Shown one piece after another: positions 52,064 to 60,985 of a DNA stretch of 64,000 nucleotides. The translations under genes were made by a program, and so were the position numbers. The DNA is from Asticcacaulis sp. ZE23SCel15. Lineage in GTDB: Bacteria; Pseudomonadota; Alphaproteobacteria; Caulobacterales; Caulobacteraceae. The notes below the pieces were generated by a model, which saw only the letters and a program-made list of their open reading frames with translations, was not told the origin of the DNA and did not search any database. The stretch is from positions 186,001 to 250,000 of the forward strand of contig NZ_CP130044.1 of NCBI RefSeq assembly GCF_030505395.1, given 5' to 3'. The stretch's first letter is position 1, and each line of letters opens with the position of its first letter.

Positions 52064-54295
52064 ATGAAAAAACTGAGTGACTTAAAAACATATCTGCTCG
52101 CCGGCGCGTCTTTGGCTACCGCCACGTTCACCTTGCCCGTCGCCGCGATGGCACAAGAGACCACCGCTGAAGAAACCGTCGAAGTCATCGTCACCGCCTC
52201 CAAGCGCTCCGAGCGCGTGCGGGCCGTGTCAGGTTCGGTCAGCGCGGTAGGCTCCGATGAACTGAAGGCCCTCGGCGCCCAGAGCCTTGAAGACTATATC
52301 GGCCGCGTGCCAGGCGTGACGTTTAACAAATACCTGCCGGGCGTCTCCCACGTTACCCTGCGCGGCATTGCCACCACCTCCGGCAACGCCCAGGGGCAAG
52401 GCACCACCGGTTATTTCCTGAATGACGTGCCGCTGACTGAGCCCGGCTGGACCATCGCCGTGCCCGATATCGACACCTTTGATGTCAACCGCGTCGAAGT
52501 GCTGCGCGGCCCGCAAGGCTCTCTGTTCGGGGCGGCCTCCTTGGGCGGTGCCGTCAACTATATCGTCAATACCGCCAACACCAGCGGCTATGACGCGGCC
52601 ATTGAGGCGACCCTGTCGCAGACCGAAAACGCCGAGTTGAGCCCCGGCCTGAAGGCCATGACCAATATCCCGATCATCGACGATAAGCTGGCGATCCGCA
52701 TCGTCGGCAATTACGATAAGCAATCGGGCTACCTCGACAATATTGGTCTGGGCAAGGACGGTTCCAACGACATCACGACGTCTGGCGGGCGGGTGTCGCT
52801 GACCTTTACGCCGACCGCTGACACCACCGTCACCTGGCTCAGCCTGTTTCAGACCATTGATGCTGAGGATTCGTCCTATCAGATCCCCGCTCTGGGCGAT
52901 CTTAAGCGCTCCACCGCCATTGATGAGCCGGTCAATACCGACATTCAGATCCACAGCCTTCGCGTTGATCATGATCTGGGCTGGGCGACCTTCACGGGTC
53001 TGGCGTCCTACCAGAAAAAAGCACAAGACTGGCAGTTCGATTTCGACGGCCTGCGCGCGATTTACAATGCTGATCTGGGCCTCAACCTGACCAATCCGCT
53101 CTATATCCAAAGCGGTGGCCGCAGTGAGGGCCGCTCGATTGAAACCCGTCTGGCCTCCGCGCCCAGCGATACCTTTGAATGGCTGATCGGGGCCAGCTAT
53201 TTCCGTTCGGACAAAGACCTTTATGAGCAACTGGGCTCGGTTGGTGCGGCTGCGCAGTTTGACGCCTCCCCGCTGTTCGGGCCGGGGTCCGGGGCGGTGA
53301 TCGCGCCTAATGACGACATCTTCAACGCTTTCTATAGTCGCGTCGAAGGCTCTGAAACCGCCCTGTTCGGGGAAGCCAACTATTACTTTGCTCCCAAATG
53401 GAAGCTGACCTTCGGTGGACGTCTGTTTAAGACGACCGTCTCCGATACGCCGACTTCGGCCGGTTTCGGTGTTTATGGCGCGCCCGCATCAACGCCAGTG
53501 ACCTCAAAAACCACCGAAGAAGGCTTCTCGCCCAAGGCGTCTCTGACCTATAAGCCGTCTGACGATCTGATGGTTTACGGTCTGGTCTCTAAGGGTTTCC
53601 GGTTTGGCACGCCCAATACCGCAGGCTTAAGCGCCTTCCCGATCCCGTCGGGTTCGACTTCCGATGAACTGGTCAATTATGAACTGGGTATGCGCACGAA
53701 CTGGCTGGGTAATAAGCTGCTGGTTGATGCGACCCTGTTTTATGTCGATTGGCAGGACATTCAGCTTCGCCTGCAAACCCCGGACTTCTTCAACTATGCG
53801 GCCAATGGCGGTTCGGCCAAGTCGCAAGGGGTGGAAACCTCAATCACCTTCCGGCCGACCGACAACCTAGATCTGTCGACGGCCATCACCTACACCGATG
53901 CCGTCTTGACCGAAGACCTGTTCATCCTGTGGTCAGGTACGGCGCCCAAGGGCTCGCGTCTGGCCGGGTCGTCGGAATGGACGGTTGCCAACACCGCCAC
54001 CTATCGTTTTGGCGGCAGCTATAATCCGGTGCTGATGCTGACCCATCAGTTTGTGTCCGAAGGCTATAGCGACATGAACTCCTCCATTCCGGGGGCGACA
54101 CCGAACCTTCAGGGCGATTATAACCTGATCAATGCCCGTCTGCGGGCGACCCTAGGTAAGACCACGGTTGCGGTCTTTGCCAACAATATCTCGGATGAAC
54201 GCGGGGTGACCCGTACCGTGGCCGAAATCAACGGCATCGGCGAAGGTATCGTGCGTCCGCGCACGGTTGGCGTCTCGCTGTCGTGGGCGTACTGA
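52064..54295 (+). CDS. TonB-dependent receptor (no STN domain)
   Basis: A 743-residue receptor with signal peptide ending MAQE, TonB-box-like VEVIVTASKRSERV, plug (SAVGSDELKALGAQSLEDYIGRVPGVTF, GYFLNDVPLTEPGW, DVNRVEVLRGPQGSLFGAASLGGAVNYI) and a barrel ending in RTVGVSLSWAY. It is smaller than the STN receptors and is followed after 32 bases by an S9 oligopeptidase, and then by a PaiB-like gene, so peptides or peptide-like ligands are likely. The 241-base gap upstream (51823-52063) shows no Fur box or other site I could support. Confidence 0.93.
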   Translation: MKKLSDLKTYLLAGASLATATFTLPVAAMAQETTAEETVEVIVTASKRSERVRAVSGSVSAVGSDELKALGAQSLEDYIGRVPGVTFNKYLPGVSHVTLRGIATTSGNAQGQGTTGYFLNDVPLTEPGWTIAVPDIDTFDVNRVEVLRGPQGSLFGAASLGGAVNYIVNTANTSGYDAAIEATLSQTENAELSPGLKAMTNIPIIDDKLAIRIVGNYDKQSGYLDNIGLGKDGSNDITTSGGRVSLTFTPTADTTVTWLSLFQTIDAEDSSYQIPALGDLKRSTAIDEPVNTDIQIHSLRVDHDLGWATFTGLASYQKKAQDWQFDFDGLRAIYNADLGLNLTNPLYIQSGGRSEGRSIETRLASAPSDTFEWLIGASYFRSDKDLYEQLGSVGAAAQFDASPLFGPGSGAVIAPNDDIFNAFYSRVEGSETALFGEANYYFAPKWKLTFGGRLFKTTVSDTPTSAGFGVYGAPASTPVTSKTTEEGFSPKASLTYKPSDDLMVYGLVSKGFRFGTPNTAGLSAFPIPSGSTSDELVNYELGMRTNWLGNKLLVDATLFYVDWQDIQLRLQTPDFFNYAANGGSAKSQGVETSITFRPTDNLDLSTAITYTDAVLTEDLFILWSGTAPKGSRLAGSSEWTVANTATYRFGGSYNPVLMLTHQFVSEGYSDMNSSIPGATPNLQGDYNLINARLRATLGKTTVAVFANNISDERGVTRTVAEINGIGEGIVRPRTVGVSLSWAY

Positions 54296-54327
54296 TTTAG
54301 TTAGATAGCGTAACAAGGATAACCGAC

Positions 54328-56487
54328 ATGAACCGGCGACAGTTTTTAGTATCGGCGTCTGCTGCCGCGTTCATGTCAGCTCCTTTAGGGGCTTGGTCTC
54401 AAGCGGGGACATTAACCCCACCTATGCCCGCGATACGACCCAAACGGATCGAGCAGCTTGGGCGGGTGCGTATCGATAACTACGCCTGGCTGCGCGATCC
54501 AAACTACAGCGCCTTTCTGAAAGGCGAGCGCCCGCTTGATCCGGATATCGAAGCCCATCTGAACGCCGAAAATGCCTATACCGATCAGGTACTGGCCCCG
54601 ACCACGGCCCTCAAGGATGCTTATAAGGCCGCCATGCTGGCCATGACGGCCGCGTCTGACCCGGTGCCGTCAGCGCCCAAAGGCGGATTTATCTACTACA
54701 CCTACGTCCGCCCCGGCGAAGATCATCTGGTCCACGCCCGCAAACCCGCAGGCGGCGGCGATGAACAAATCCTGCTTGATGAGCAGGCGCGGTCACGCGG
54801 CCAAAGCTATTACCGCGTCATCGAGGCTCAAATCTCACCGGACCATAGCCTGTTTGTGTGGGCCGAAGACCTGAAAGGTTCCGACCGGCACCGCATCTGT
54901 GTCCATGACCTGAAAACCGGTGACATCCGGTCGTGGGAAGACGGCTATGGCTGGTCGGGCCTCACAGTATCGGCGGACTCGCAGTGGATTTTCTGGATCT
55001 GGCGCGATCCATATGGCCGCCCCGCCAAGGTCTACCGCGTCAATGCCCGCAGATGGGTTGAGAAAACCCCGGTTGCGCAAACCCTGATCTATGAAGAAAA
55101 AGACCCCGCCTTGTTTGTGTCGGTCGGGCGGATGGCGTCGGATGCCTATAACTACATTCACATTTCCGGCCCCGATGTCGATGAATGGCGGCTGATACCC
55201 GCAGATGCGCCGACCGCCACGCCGCAACTGATGCAGCCGCGCAACGCAGGCCTGCACTACGAAGTCTGCGACTGGAACGGTAGGCTCGTCATCACAACGG
55301 ATGCCGACGGTGCGGTCGATGGCAAGCTGATGACCGCCCTGCCCGGTCAGTCGGCCAGTGATTGGCAAGCCTTCAGGGCTTACGCCGCGGGCACCCATAT
55401 CCTCAGCGTTACGCCGTTTAAGGATCATCTGGTTATCCGTCAGCGCCGCGACGGCAAGCTTGAGATCGTGGTCATCGCCAAAGATGGTCAAACCGCGCAG
55501 GTCGCCTTTGATGAACCGGCCTATGATGTCACCGTGGCCGAGGGTCAGGTATTTGACGGCCACACCTTGCGCCTGATCTATCAGTCGCCGCGCACGCCGC
55601 CGCAGCATATAGATTATGATATGATAACCAACACCCAGACCGTAGTGGCGCGCCAGACCATCGCCAATTTCGAGCCCGCCAACTATGAAGTGCGCCGCCT
55701 GATGGCGCCCGCGCCTGACGGCGAGTTGGTGCCTCTGACCGTGCTGATGCGGGCAGGCACCAAGCTGAACGGTCAGTCGCCGCTGCTGATCTATGGTTAC
55801 GGCGCTTACGGTTTGTCGTCGGAGGCCGAGTTTTCCATCCCCGCCCTGGCCTTGGTCAATCAGGGCTTTATCTATGCCATCGCCCATGTGCGCGGCGGCT
55901 CGGAAAAAGGCCGCAACTGGTTCCTGAACGGACGGCGCTTTAAAAAGGCCAACAGCTTTACCGATTTCAATGCCTGCGCCGAGTATCTGATCAAGGAAAA
56001 ATATACCCGCAAAGGCAAAATCGTCGCCTACGGCCTGTCGGCGGGCGGGCTGCTGGTCGGCGGTGCCATGAACCTGCGCCCAGACCTCTATGCCGGGGTG
56101 ATCGCGCAGGTGCCGTTCGTTGACATGCTCAACACCATGTCCGACGACACCCACCCGCTGGTGCCCGCCTTCCGGCCGGACTGGGGTGATCCGTTGGCTG
56201 ATCCGGTCGCCTACGACTATATCGCCGCGATCTCGCCCTATGAGAACGTCCGCAAAGCCGCCTATCCGATGGTGCTGGCCACGGCCGGGGTGCGTGATGA
56301 CCGCGTCAGCTATTGGGAAGCCGCCAAGTGGGTCGCCAATCTGCGCGTCCATACGACATCAGGTAAGCCCATCCTGTTCAGGATCAATATGACCGCCGGT
56401 CACCAGAGCGCGTCGGGCCTGTCGGATGTCTATGCCCAGATGGCGACCTTCTGGGCCTTTGCGCAACTGAGTGTATATGACGCATGA
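54328..56487 (+). CDS. S9A prolyl oligopeptidase-family peptidase (oligopeptidase B-like)
   Basis: A 719-residue serine peptidase. A twin-arginine signal (NRRQFLVSASAAAFM) implies Tat export. An N-terminal beta-propeller (residues 60-420; RIDNYAWLRDPN at the family start, FVWAEDLKGSDRHRI) is followed by the alpha/beta-hydrolase domain: catalytic Ser near 570 in YGLSAGGLLVGG, Asp near 654 in AGVRDDRVSYWE and His near 692 in AGHQSASG. The propeller restricts substrates to short peptides, with oligopeptidase B cutting after basic residues. It probably processes peptides brought in by the receptor gene just upstream. The next gene overlaps its stop as ATGA. Confidence 0.92.
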   Translation: MNRRQFLVSASAAAFMSAPLGAWSQAGTLTPPMPAIRPKRIEQLGRVRIDNYAWLRDPNYSAFLKGERPLDPDIEAHLNAENAYTDQVLAPTTALKDAYKAAMLAMTAASDPVPSAPKGGFIYYTYVRPGEDHLVHARKPAGGGDEQILLDEQARSRGQSYYRVIEAQISPDHSLFVWAEDLKGSDRHRICVHDLKTGDIRSWEDGYGWSGLTVSADSQWIFWIWRDPYGRPAKVYRVNARRWVEKTPVAQTLIYEEKDPALFVSVGRMASDAYNYIHISGPDVDEWRLIPADAPTATPQLMQPRNAGLHYEVCDWNGRLVITTDADGAVDGKLMTALPGQSASDWQAFRAYAAGTHILSVTPFKDHLVIRQRRDGKLEIVVIAKDGQTAQVAFDEPAYDVTVAEGQVFDGHTLRLIYQSPRTPPQHIDYDMITNTQTVVARQTIANFEPANYEVRRLMAPAPDGELVPLTVLMRAGTKLNGQSPLLIYGYGAYGLSSEAEFSIPALALVNQGFIYAIAHVRGGSEKGRNWFLNGRRFKKANSFTDFNACAEYLIKEKYTRKGKIVAYGLSAGGLLVGGAMNLRPDLYAGVIAQVPFVDMLNTMSDDTHPLVPAFRPDWGDPLADPVAYDYIAAISPYENVRKAAYPMVLATAGVRDDRVSYWEAAKWVANLRVHTTSGKPILFRINMTAGHQSASGLSDVYAQMATFWAFAQLSVYDA

Positions 56488-57110
56488 TGGACCCGAAACC
56501 GTCTAAATACGCGCCGCATGGCGATGCGGATATAGTCAGCCTGATCGAAGCCCACCCGTTCGCCTGGATCGTGTCATCCGGCGAAGGGTTCGGGGCCACG
56601 CCCCTGCCGCTACGTCCGCGTCTGGGTGCTGACGGCAGGCTGGTCGCCTTTGCTGGTCACTTTGCGCGCTCGAATGCACAGGTCGAACGGCTCAAAGCGC
56701 ACCCGCGCGTCCTGATCCTGTTTATGGGCCCGCACGCCTATGTGTCGCCGTCATGGATGGCCGACCGTACGCAGGCTCCGACCTGGAACTACATGTCGGC
56801 GGCATTTGAATGTGACCTGAGCTTTATTGAGGATGCCGAAGAGATCGAAGCCGATCTGAATGAGCTGATTGCCGCCATGGAAGCGGGTCGCCCCAATGGC
56901 TGGTCGATGGCCGAGATGGGCGAACGCGCTCACCGGCTGGCGCGCGGCATCATCGGCTTTCGCGCTGATATCGTAGCCTCTAACGCCGCCTTCAAGCTGG
57001 GGCAGGATGAGCGCGACGACGTTTTCACCGATATTCTGAATGGGCTAACACAGGAAGGAGAACACGACCTGACGCATCATATGCGCGTCTATAACCCCGA
57101 TCGCAGTTAA
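56484..57110 (+). CDS. PaiB-like FMN-binding regulator
   Basis: A 208-residue protein of the PaiB / FMN-binding negative regulator family. A split-barrel flavin fold is indicated by FAWIVSSGEGFGATPLPLRPRL and LILFMGPHAYVSPSWMADRTQAPTWNYMSAAFE, the family hallmark; GIIGFRADIVASNAAFKLGQ follows. B. subtilis PaiB lowers protease and sporulation gene expression, but the biochemistry is unclear. Here it is translated with an oligopeptidase gene (ATGA overlap), consistent with a protease-related role. Its stop overlaps the AraC gene stop in TTAA. Confidence 0.87.
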   Translation: MMDPKPSKYAPHGDADIVSLIEAHPFAWIVSSGEGFGATPLPLRPRLGADGRLVAFAGHFARSNAQVERLKAHPRVLILFMGPHAYVSPSWMADRTQAPTWNYMSAAFECDLSFIEDAEEIEADLNELIAAMEAGRPNGWSMAEMGERAHRLARGIIGFRADIVASNAAFKLGQDERDDVFTDILNGLTQEGEHDLTHHMRVYNPDRS

Positions 57111-57916
57111 CTTCTCGGCTGTCCCTTGGGGTCGAAATACTGGCTGGGCGAAGCGCCGAACGCGCGCTGGAACATGGCGGTAAAGGCCGACGGGCTGTTG
57201 TAGCCGACATCATAGGCCACCGAGGTGACCGACTTACCTTGCGACAGCATGGAGATGGCTTCGGCCAATCTGACCTGCTGGCGCCACTCGGAAAAGCTGA
57301 CGCCGGTTTCACGGCGAAAGGCACGGGTAAAGGTACGGCGGCCCATGCAGGCGATATCGGCCCAGTGGTCAAGGTCATCTTCGCTTGACGGGTCATCCAT
57401 GATCGCCCGGCAGATGCGCACCAGACGCGGATCGGACGGCATAGGCACATTGAGCGCCGACACCGGATGCTCAACGGCTTCGGCAATCTCATCCAGGATC
57501 AGTTCCATGATCCGCGCGTCACGTCCGGTCAGGGCATATTCGATCGGCAGGTGGCTGGCTTCGATAATCAGTTCCCTGAGCAACGGGGAAATCTTCAGGC
57601 TCTGGCACCGGACCGGCAATCGCGGATCGGTTTCAGAGGCGACATAAAGGGTTTTTAAGGACACATGACCACGACAATGGGCTTCGTGACGCACACCCGC
57701 CGGCATCCACACCCCGCGCTGAGGCGGGATGGTGAAGCTGACCGCATCGGTGATGACCGTCATCACGCCTTCGGTGGCGTACAACAACTGGGCGCGTTCA
57801 TGGGCATGGGGCGGATCGACAAAGCCTGTCGGGTATTCATCGATCAGCACCGCAATCGGGCGATTGACGTGCTGATAATCTTCACCGTGAGTGCTGCGCG
57901 ATGTCTTAAGAACCAT
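57107..57916 (-). CDS. AraC-family transcriptional regulator with cupin sensor
   Basis: A 269-residue regulator. The N-terminal cupin barrel (HAHERAQLLYATEGVMTV, GVWMPAGVRHEAHCRG) is followed by two helix-turn-helix motifs (ADIACMGRRTFTRAFRRETGVSFSEWRQQVRLAEAI and SVAYDVGYNSPSAFTAMFQRAFGASPSQYF). ATG 57916 is chosen over TTG 57925. It resembles AraC members that control nearby transport or degradation genes and is divergent from the esterase gene 94 bases away, the likely target. Confidence 0.9.
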   Translation of the reverse strand: MVLKTSRSTHGEDYQHVNRPIAVLIDEYPTGFVDPPHAHERAQLLYATEGVMTVITDAVSFTIPPQRGVWMPAGVRHEAHCRGHVSLKTLYVASETDPRLPVRCQSLKISPLLRELIIEASHLPIEYALTGRDARIMELILDEIAEAVEHPVSALNVPMPSDPRLVRICRAIMDDPSSEDDLDHWADIACMGRRTFTRAFRRETGVSFSEWRQQVRLAEAISMLSQGKSVTSVAYDVGYNSPSAFTAMFQRAFGASPSQYFDPKGQPRS

Positions 57917-58010
57917 ATGGCCCAAATTAGATGATTTTCGCGCTATTTTCTATAGCGTGCCAGACACAGTTGATTAGAAATATACCTTCAGTTCACGGAA
58001 AGCAGACACT

Positions 58011-58991
58011 ATGACGGCGCAGACATTGACCTTGGCAGGGACCGATTTAGACCCGGATATTGCGCGCTTTATCGCCATCACCTCTGAGGCCTATCGCAGC
58101 CATCCGCCGTTTGAGACCCTGTCGCCCACTGAGATCCGTGCCGTGGCCGAAGCGGTGCGTGAACCGTGGGTCAAAGGCGGCCCGGTCATGGTCCGCACCG
58201 AAGAACACAGCGTGCCGACGCCGTATGGCGAAGTGCGCGTGCGCCTTCACGATCCCCTCCCGCCGTCAGACACCCCAAAGCCGGTTCTGATCTATGTCCA
58301 CGGTGGCGGCTGGATGCTGTTTTCCATTAATACCCATGACCGGCTGATGCGCGAATATGCCGCCCGCGGCAGTTTTGTGGTGATCGGCGTTGATTACAGC
58401 CACGCCCCCGCCGCCCGCTTTCCGGTGGCACTCAATGAGGTTCTGGCCACCCTTCACTGGGTGCGCGACCATGCCAAAGCCCTGGGCGTCGATGCGGATC
58501 GTATCGCTATCGGCGGGGATTCGGTCGGCGGCAATATGTCGGTGGCAGCCGCTTTGAGCCTGCGCGACAGCGGTGAAGGCGATGTTCTCAAAGGTCTGGT
58601 GCTCAATTACGGTGCGTTTGATGACACCTGCGCCCCGGAGGATGTCGAGCGCTACGGTGGCGACGGCTATATGCTGACCGCCGAAGAAATGGTCGTGTTC
58701 TGGGACAATTATCTCAACAGCGACACTGAGCGCCAGAACCCGCTGGTCGTGCCCATGCGCGGCGATATGACCGGCCTGCCGCCCGCCTTTTTCGCGGTGG
58801 CCCAGTGCGATGTTCTGCGCGGGCAAAGCCTGAAACTGGCGGAAAAAATGCAGGCAGTGGGCGTTGCCAGTGAGACGGTCATCTACCCCGGCGCGTCCCA
58901 TAGCTTTCTTGAGGCCGTATCCATCGCCCCTTTGGCGGGGAAAGCTCTGGAAGACGGGTCGCAGTGGCTTCGTAAGATTTTTGCCCTTTGA
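58011..58991 (+). CDS. Alpha/beta-hydrolase, hormone-sensitive-lipase/acetyl-esterase type
   Basis: A 326-residue hydrolase. YVHGGGWMLFSIN (oxyanion hole, near residue 97) and GGDSVGGNMSVAAA (nucleophile Ser near 170) are typical of the HSL/Aes family; Asp in VAQCDVLRGQ and His in GASHSFLEA complete the triad. It has no signal peptide, so it acts in the cytoplasm on small acyl esters. It is transcribed divergently from the AraC gene, which probably controls it. The ATG follows a spaced GGAAAG. Confidence 0.9.
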   Translation: MTAQTLTLAGTDLDPDIARFIAITSEAYRSHPPFETLSPTEIRAVAEAVREPWVKGGPVMVRTEEHSVPTPYGEVRVRLHDPLPPSDTPKPVLIYVHGGGWMLFSINTHDRLMREYAARGSFVVIGVDYSHAPAARFPVALNEVLATLHWVRDHAKALGVDADRIAIGGDSVGGNMSVAAALSLRDSGEGDVLKGLVLNYGAFDDTCAPEDVERYGGDGYMLTAEEMVVFWDNYLNSDTERQNPLVVPMRGDMTGLPPAFFAVAQCDVLRGQSLKLAEKMQAVGVASETVIYPGASHSFLEAVSIAPLAGKALEDGSQWLRKIFAL

Positions 58992-59319
58992 TCGCTTAAT
59001 TTACGGCTGAAAGTCGATCGAACCCCGGATCGCGAAGATCTTAGCCGGCTTTCGGAGTCGCCCTTTTTGTATTGGAAAGCCACAAATCAAAATCGATCAC
59101 ATATGAAATTGACAGATCACAAAATGCATGTTACCGCTAACAAAACGTCGGCATCGATCATCGTAACATGACACCGGTGTCGCCCAAAAAGCATAAGATC
59201 CGATCAGGATCACTTCGGGAAGACACCAGTCCGGCCAGCTAACGGCGGACTTTGACGGGGAGATGAGATTTATGACGCAGGTTTGTGTTCCAATCGATTG
59301 GTTTGGGTGAGCCCCGGCC
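58992..59319. other. Intergenic region with a short in-frame upstream ORF
   Basis: This 328-base gap has an AT-rich centre (59090-59150) but no promoter I can support. At 59263-59310 a 15-codon ORF (MRFMTQVCVPIDWFG) follows GGGGAG and ends in TGA nine bases before the sigma start. It is in the same reading frame as the sigma gene, so it could be a leader peptide or the original N-terminus cut off by the TGA. Confidence 0.45.
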
Positions 59320-59919
59320 ATGCGGGTCTCTACGGAGCGTGCCCTGTGGTTGTCGCGACATGTCCTGCCGCATGAACCGGCCCTGCGCGGCTGGCTGAGC
59401 GGGCGTAAGATTGCCGGGCTGGAAATCGACGATATCGTGCAGGAAACCTATGCCCGTCTGATCACGGTCGAGTTGGTGACGGCTATCACCAATGTGCGTA
59501 ATTACATGTTCCAGACGGCCTATTCCGTCATGGTCAGCCACATCCGCCGCGCCAAGGTCGTGCCGTTTCAGGCGGTCAGCGATCTCGATTATTTCGAAGC
59601 CGCCGCCCTTGAATTTTCCCCCGAAGATCAGGTCGCCGATCGTGACGAACTGCGCCGTCTGGCAGGCGTCATCGCCACCCTGCCCGGCAAGATCCGTGAG
59701 GTCTTTATCCTGCGGCGGGTCCATGGCCTGTCGCAGCGCGATGTCGCCAAAACGCTGGGTTTATCCGAAAGCACGGTTGAGAAACACATGAGCCGCAGCA
59801 TTTACATGCTCATGAAAATGATTTCACATGGCGGAAATGACAGTGCCCGTGCGTCAAGGGCATGGGGTAGTAAGTTGAACAAAGATCAGGCCCGGCGTGA
59901 GCGCAAACGAGACAGCTAA
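59320..59919 (+). CDS. ECF-type RNA polymerase sigma factor (module C)
   Basis: A 199-residue FecI-like sigma factor. Region 2 (IDDIVQETYARLITVELVTAITNVRNYMFQTAYSVMVSHIRR) and region 4 (IATLPGKIREVFILRRVHGLSQRDVAKTLGLSESTVEKHMSRSIYMLMKM) are complete. ATG 59320 is preceded within a few codons, in frame, by a TGA and a short open segment starting at 59263, so the true N-terminus may be longer. The FecR gene overlaps its last 23 bases. It is probably autoregulatory, controlling the FecR and receptor genes downstream. Confidence 0.88.
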   Translation: MRVSTERALWLSRHVLPHEPALRGWLSGRKIAGLEIDDIVQETYARLITVELVTAITNVRNYMFQTAYSVMVSHIRRAKVVPFQAVSDLDYFEAAALEFSPEDQVADRDELRRLAGVIATLPGKIREVFILRRVHGLSQRDVAKTLGLSESTVEKHMSRSIYMLMKMISHGGNDSARASRAWGSKLNKDQARRERKRDS

Positions 59920-60853
59920 GGATATCGACAGAACGGCGGCCGATTGGGTCGCGCGGCTGGATCGGGGTGCCTTATCACCGCAGGAGGATCGTGCGCTTGA
60001 AACATGGCTGGCGGGCGATCCTCGCCGCGTCGGTGCGTTTGCGCGCGCGCAAGCCATCTCAATGTCGTCCGAACGCGCTCAGGCGCTGGGTACAGACTAT
60101 GAAGCCGCCAAATTTGCCCCGCCTCCGGCCGTTTCGCGCCGTCAGGTGATGTGGGGTGGCGGGCTGGCGGCAGGTCTGGCCGCCGCCGGTATTGGGGCCT
60201 TTGCCCTCAACCAAGGTCAGATTTTTGAAACCCGTCGCGGTGAGATGAAGGTCATCCCCCTGTCTGATGGTTCGGTCATCAGCCTGAACACCGCGTCAAA
60301 GGTCAAGGTCAGTTTCAGTTCGGCCCAGCGCCTTGTGCATCTGATCGACGGTGAAGCGTTGTTCGATGTCGCCAAAGACTCCGCTCGTCCGTTTATCGTC
60401 AAGGCCGCAGACGCCACCGTTCGCGCCATCGGCACCAGCTTTACCGTGCAAAAGCTTGCGGCCACCCCGCTGTTGGTCATGGTGCGCGAAGGCGTGGTCG
60501 AACTCAGCGACCGCCAGTCCGGCACTTTACGTCTGACCGCCAACACCATGGCCCGCGCTGAGGCCCTGACCCTGACCACCGCCCCCCTGCCCGCCGATAA
60601 GGTTGAGCGGGCACTGGCCTGGCGCGAGGGGCGCATCGCGTTTGAAGGCCAGACATTAAGCGAGGCCATATCGACCTTCGCCCGCTATAGCGACACCCGC
60701 ATTGTGATTGATGATCCGGCGCTGGCACGCGAAGAAATCACCGGCCTGTTCCAATCGACTGACCCGGTGGGCTTTGCGCAAACCGTAGCGCTCAGCTTTG
60801 ATCTCACCGCTGAGGTCGGCCAAAATCAGGTACGCCTCAGCCGTAAGTCCTGA
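59897..60853 (+). CDS. FecR-family anti-sigma regulator (module C)
   Basis: A 318-residue regulator: DUF4880 (DRTAADWVARLDRGALSPQEDRALETWLAGDPRRVGAFARA), twin-arginine-like VSRRQVMWGGG before the helix (LAAGLAAAGIGAFAL), FecR domain (FETRRGEMKVIPLSDGSVISLNTASKVKV, DGEALFDVAKDSARPFIVKAADATVRAIGTSF) and C-terminal STN-like part (ARYSDTRIVIDDPALAREEITGLFQS). GTG start lies inside the sigma gene, a coupled arrangement. The predicted role is to hold its sigma factor until the adjacent receptor binds ligand. Confidence 0.92.
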   Translation: MSANETAKDIDRTAADWVARLDRGALSPQEDRALETWLAGDPRRVGAFARAQAISMSSERAQALGTDYEAAKFAPPPAVSRRQVMWGGGLAAGLAAAGIGAFALNQGQIFETRRGEMKVIPLSDGSVISLNTASKVKVSFSSAQRLVHLIDGEALFDVAKDSARPFIVKAADATVRAIGTSFTVQKLAATPLLVMVREGVVELSDRQSGTLRLTANTMARAEALTLTTAPLPADKVERALAWREGRIAFEGQTLSEAISTFARYSDTRIVIDDPALAREEITGLFQSTDPVGFAQTVALSFDLTAEVGQNQVRLSRKS

Positions 60854-60985
60854 TCAGATAAGGCCCGGCGCAACAGGGTTAAAAAAGTTCCTAAAACCAT
60901 AGCGGAAATAATGCCCCCCCGGCGTCTAGGTTTCAGAAGTTCGCGAGCCTTTCAACAAGCGAACTGAAAAAGAGGAAAACCTAGG

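Noticed and set aside
54835-56352. A 505-codon ORF antisense to the S9 oligopeptidase gene
   Set aside because: High-GC shadow frame; low complexity and no recognisable domain, while the sense gene has a full catalytic triad.
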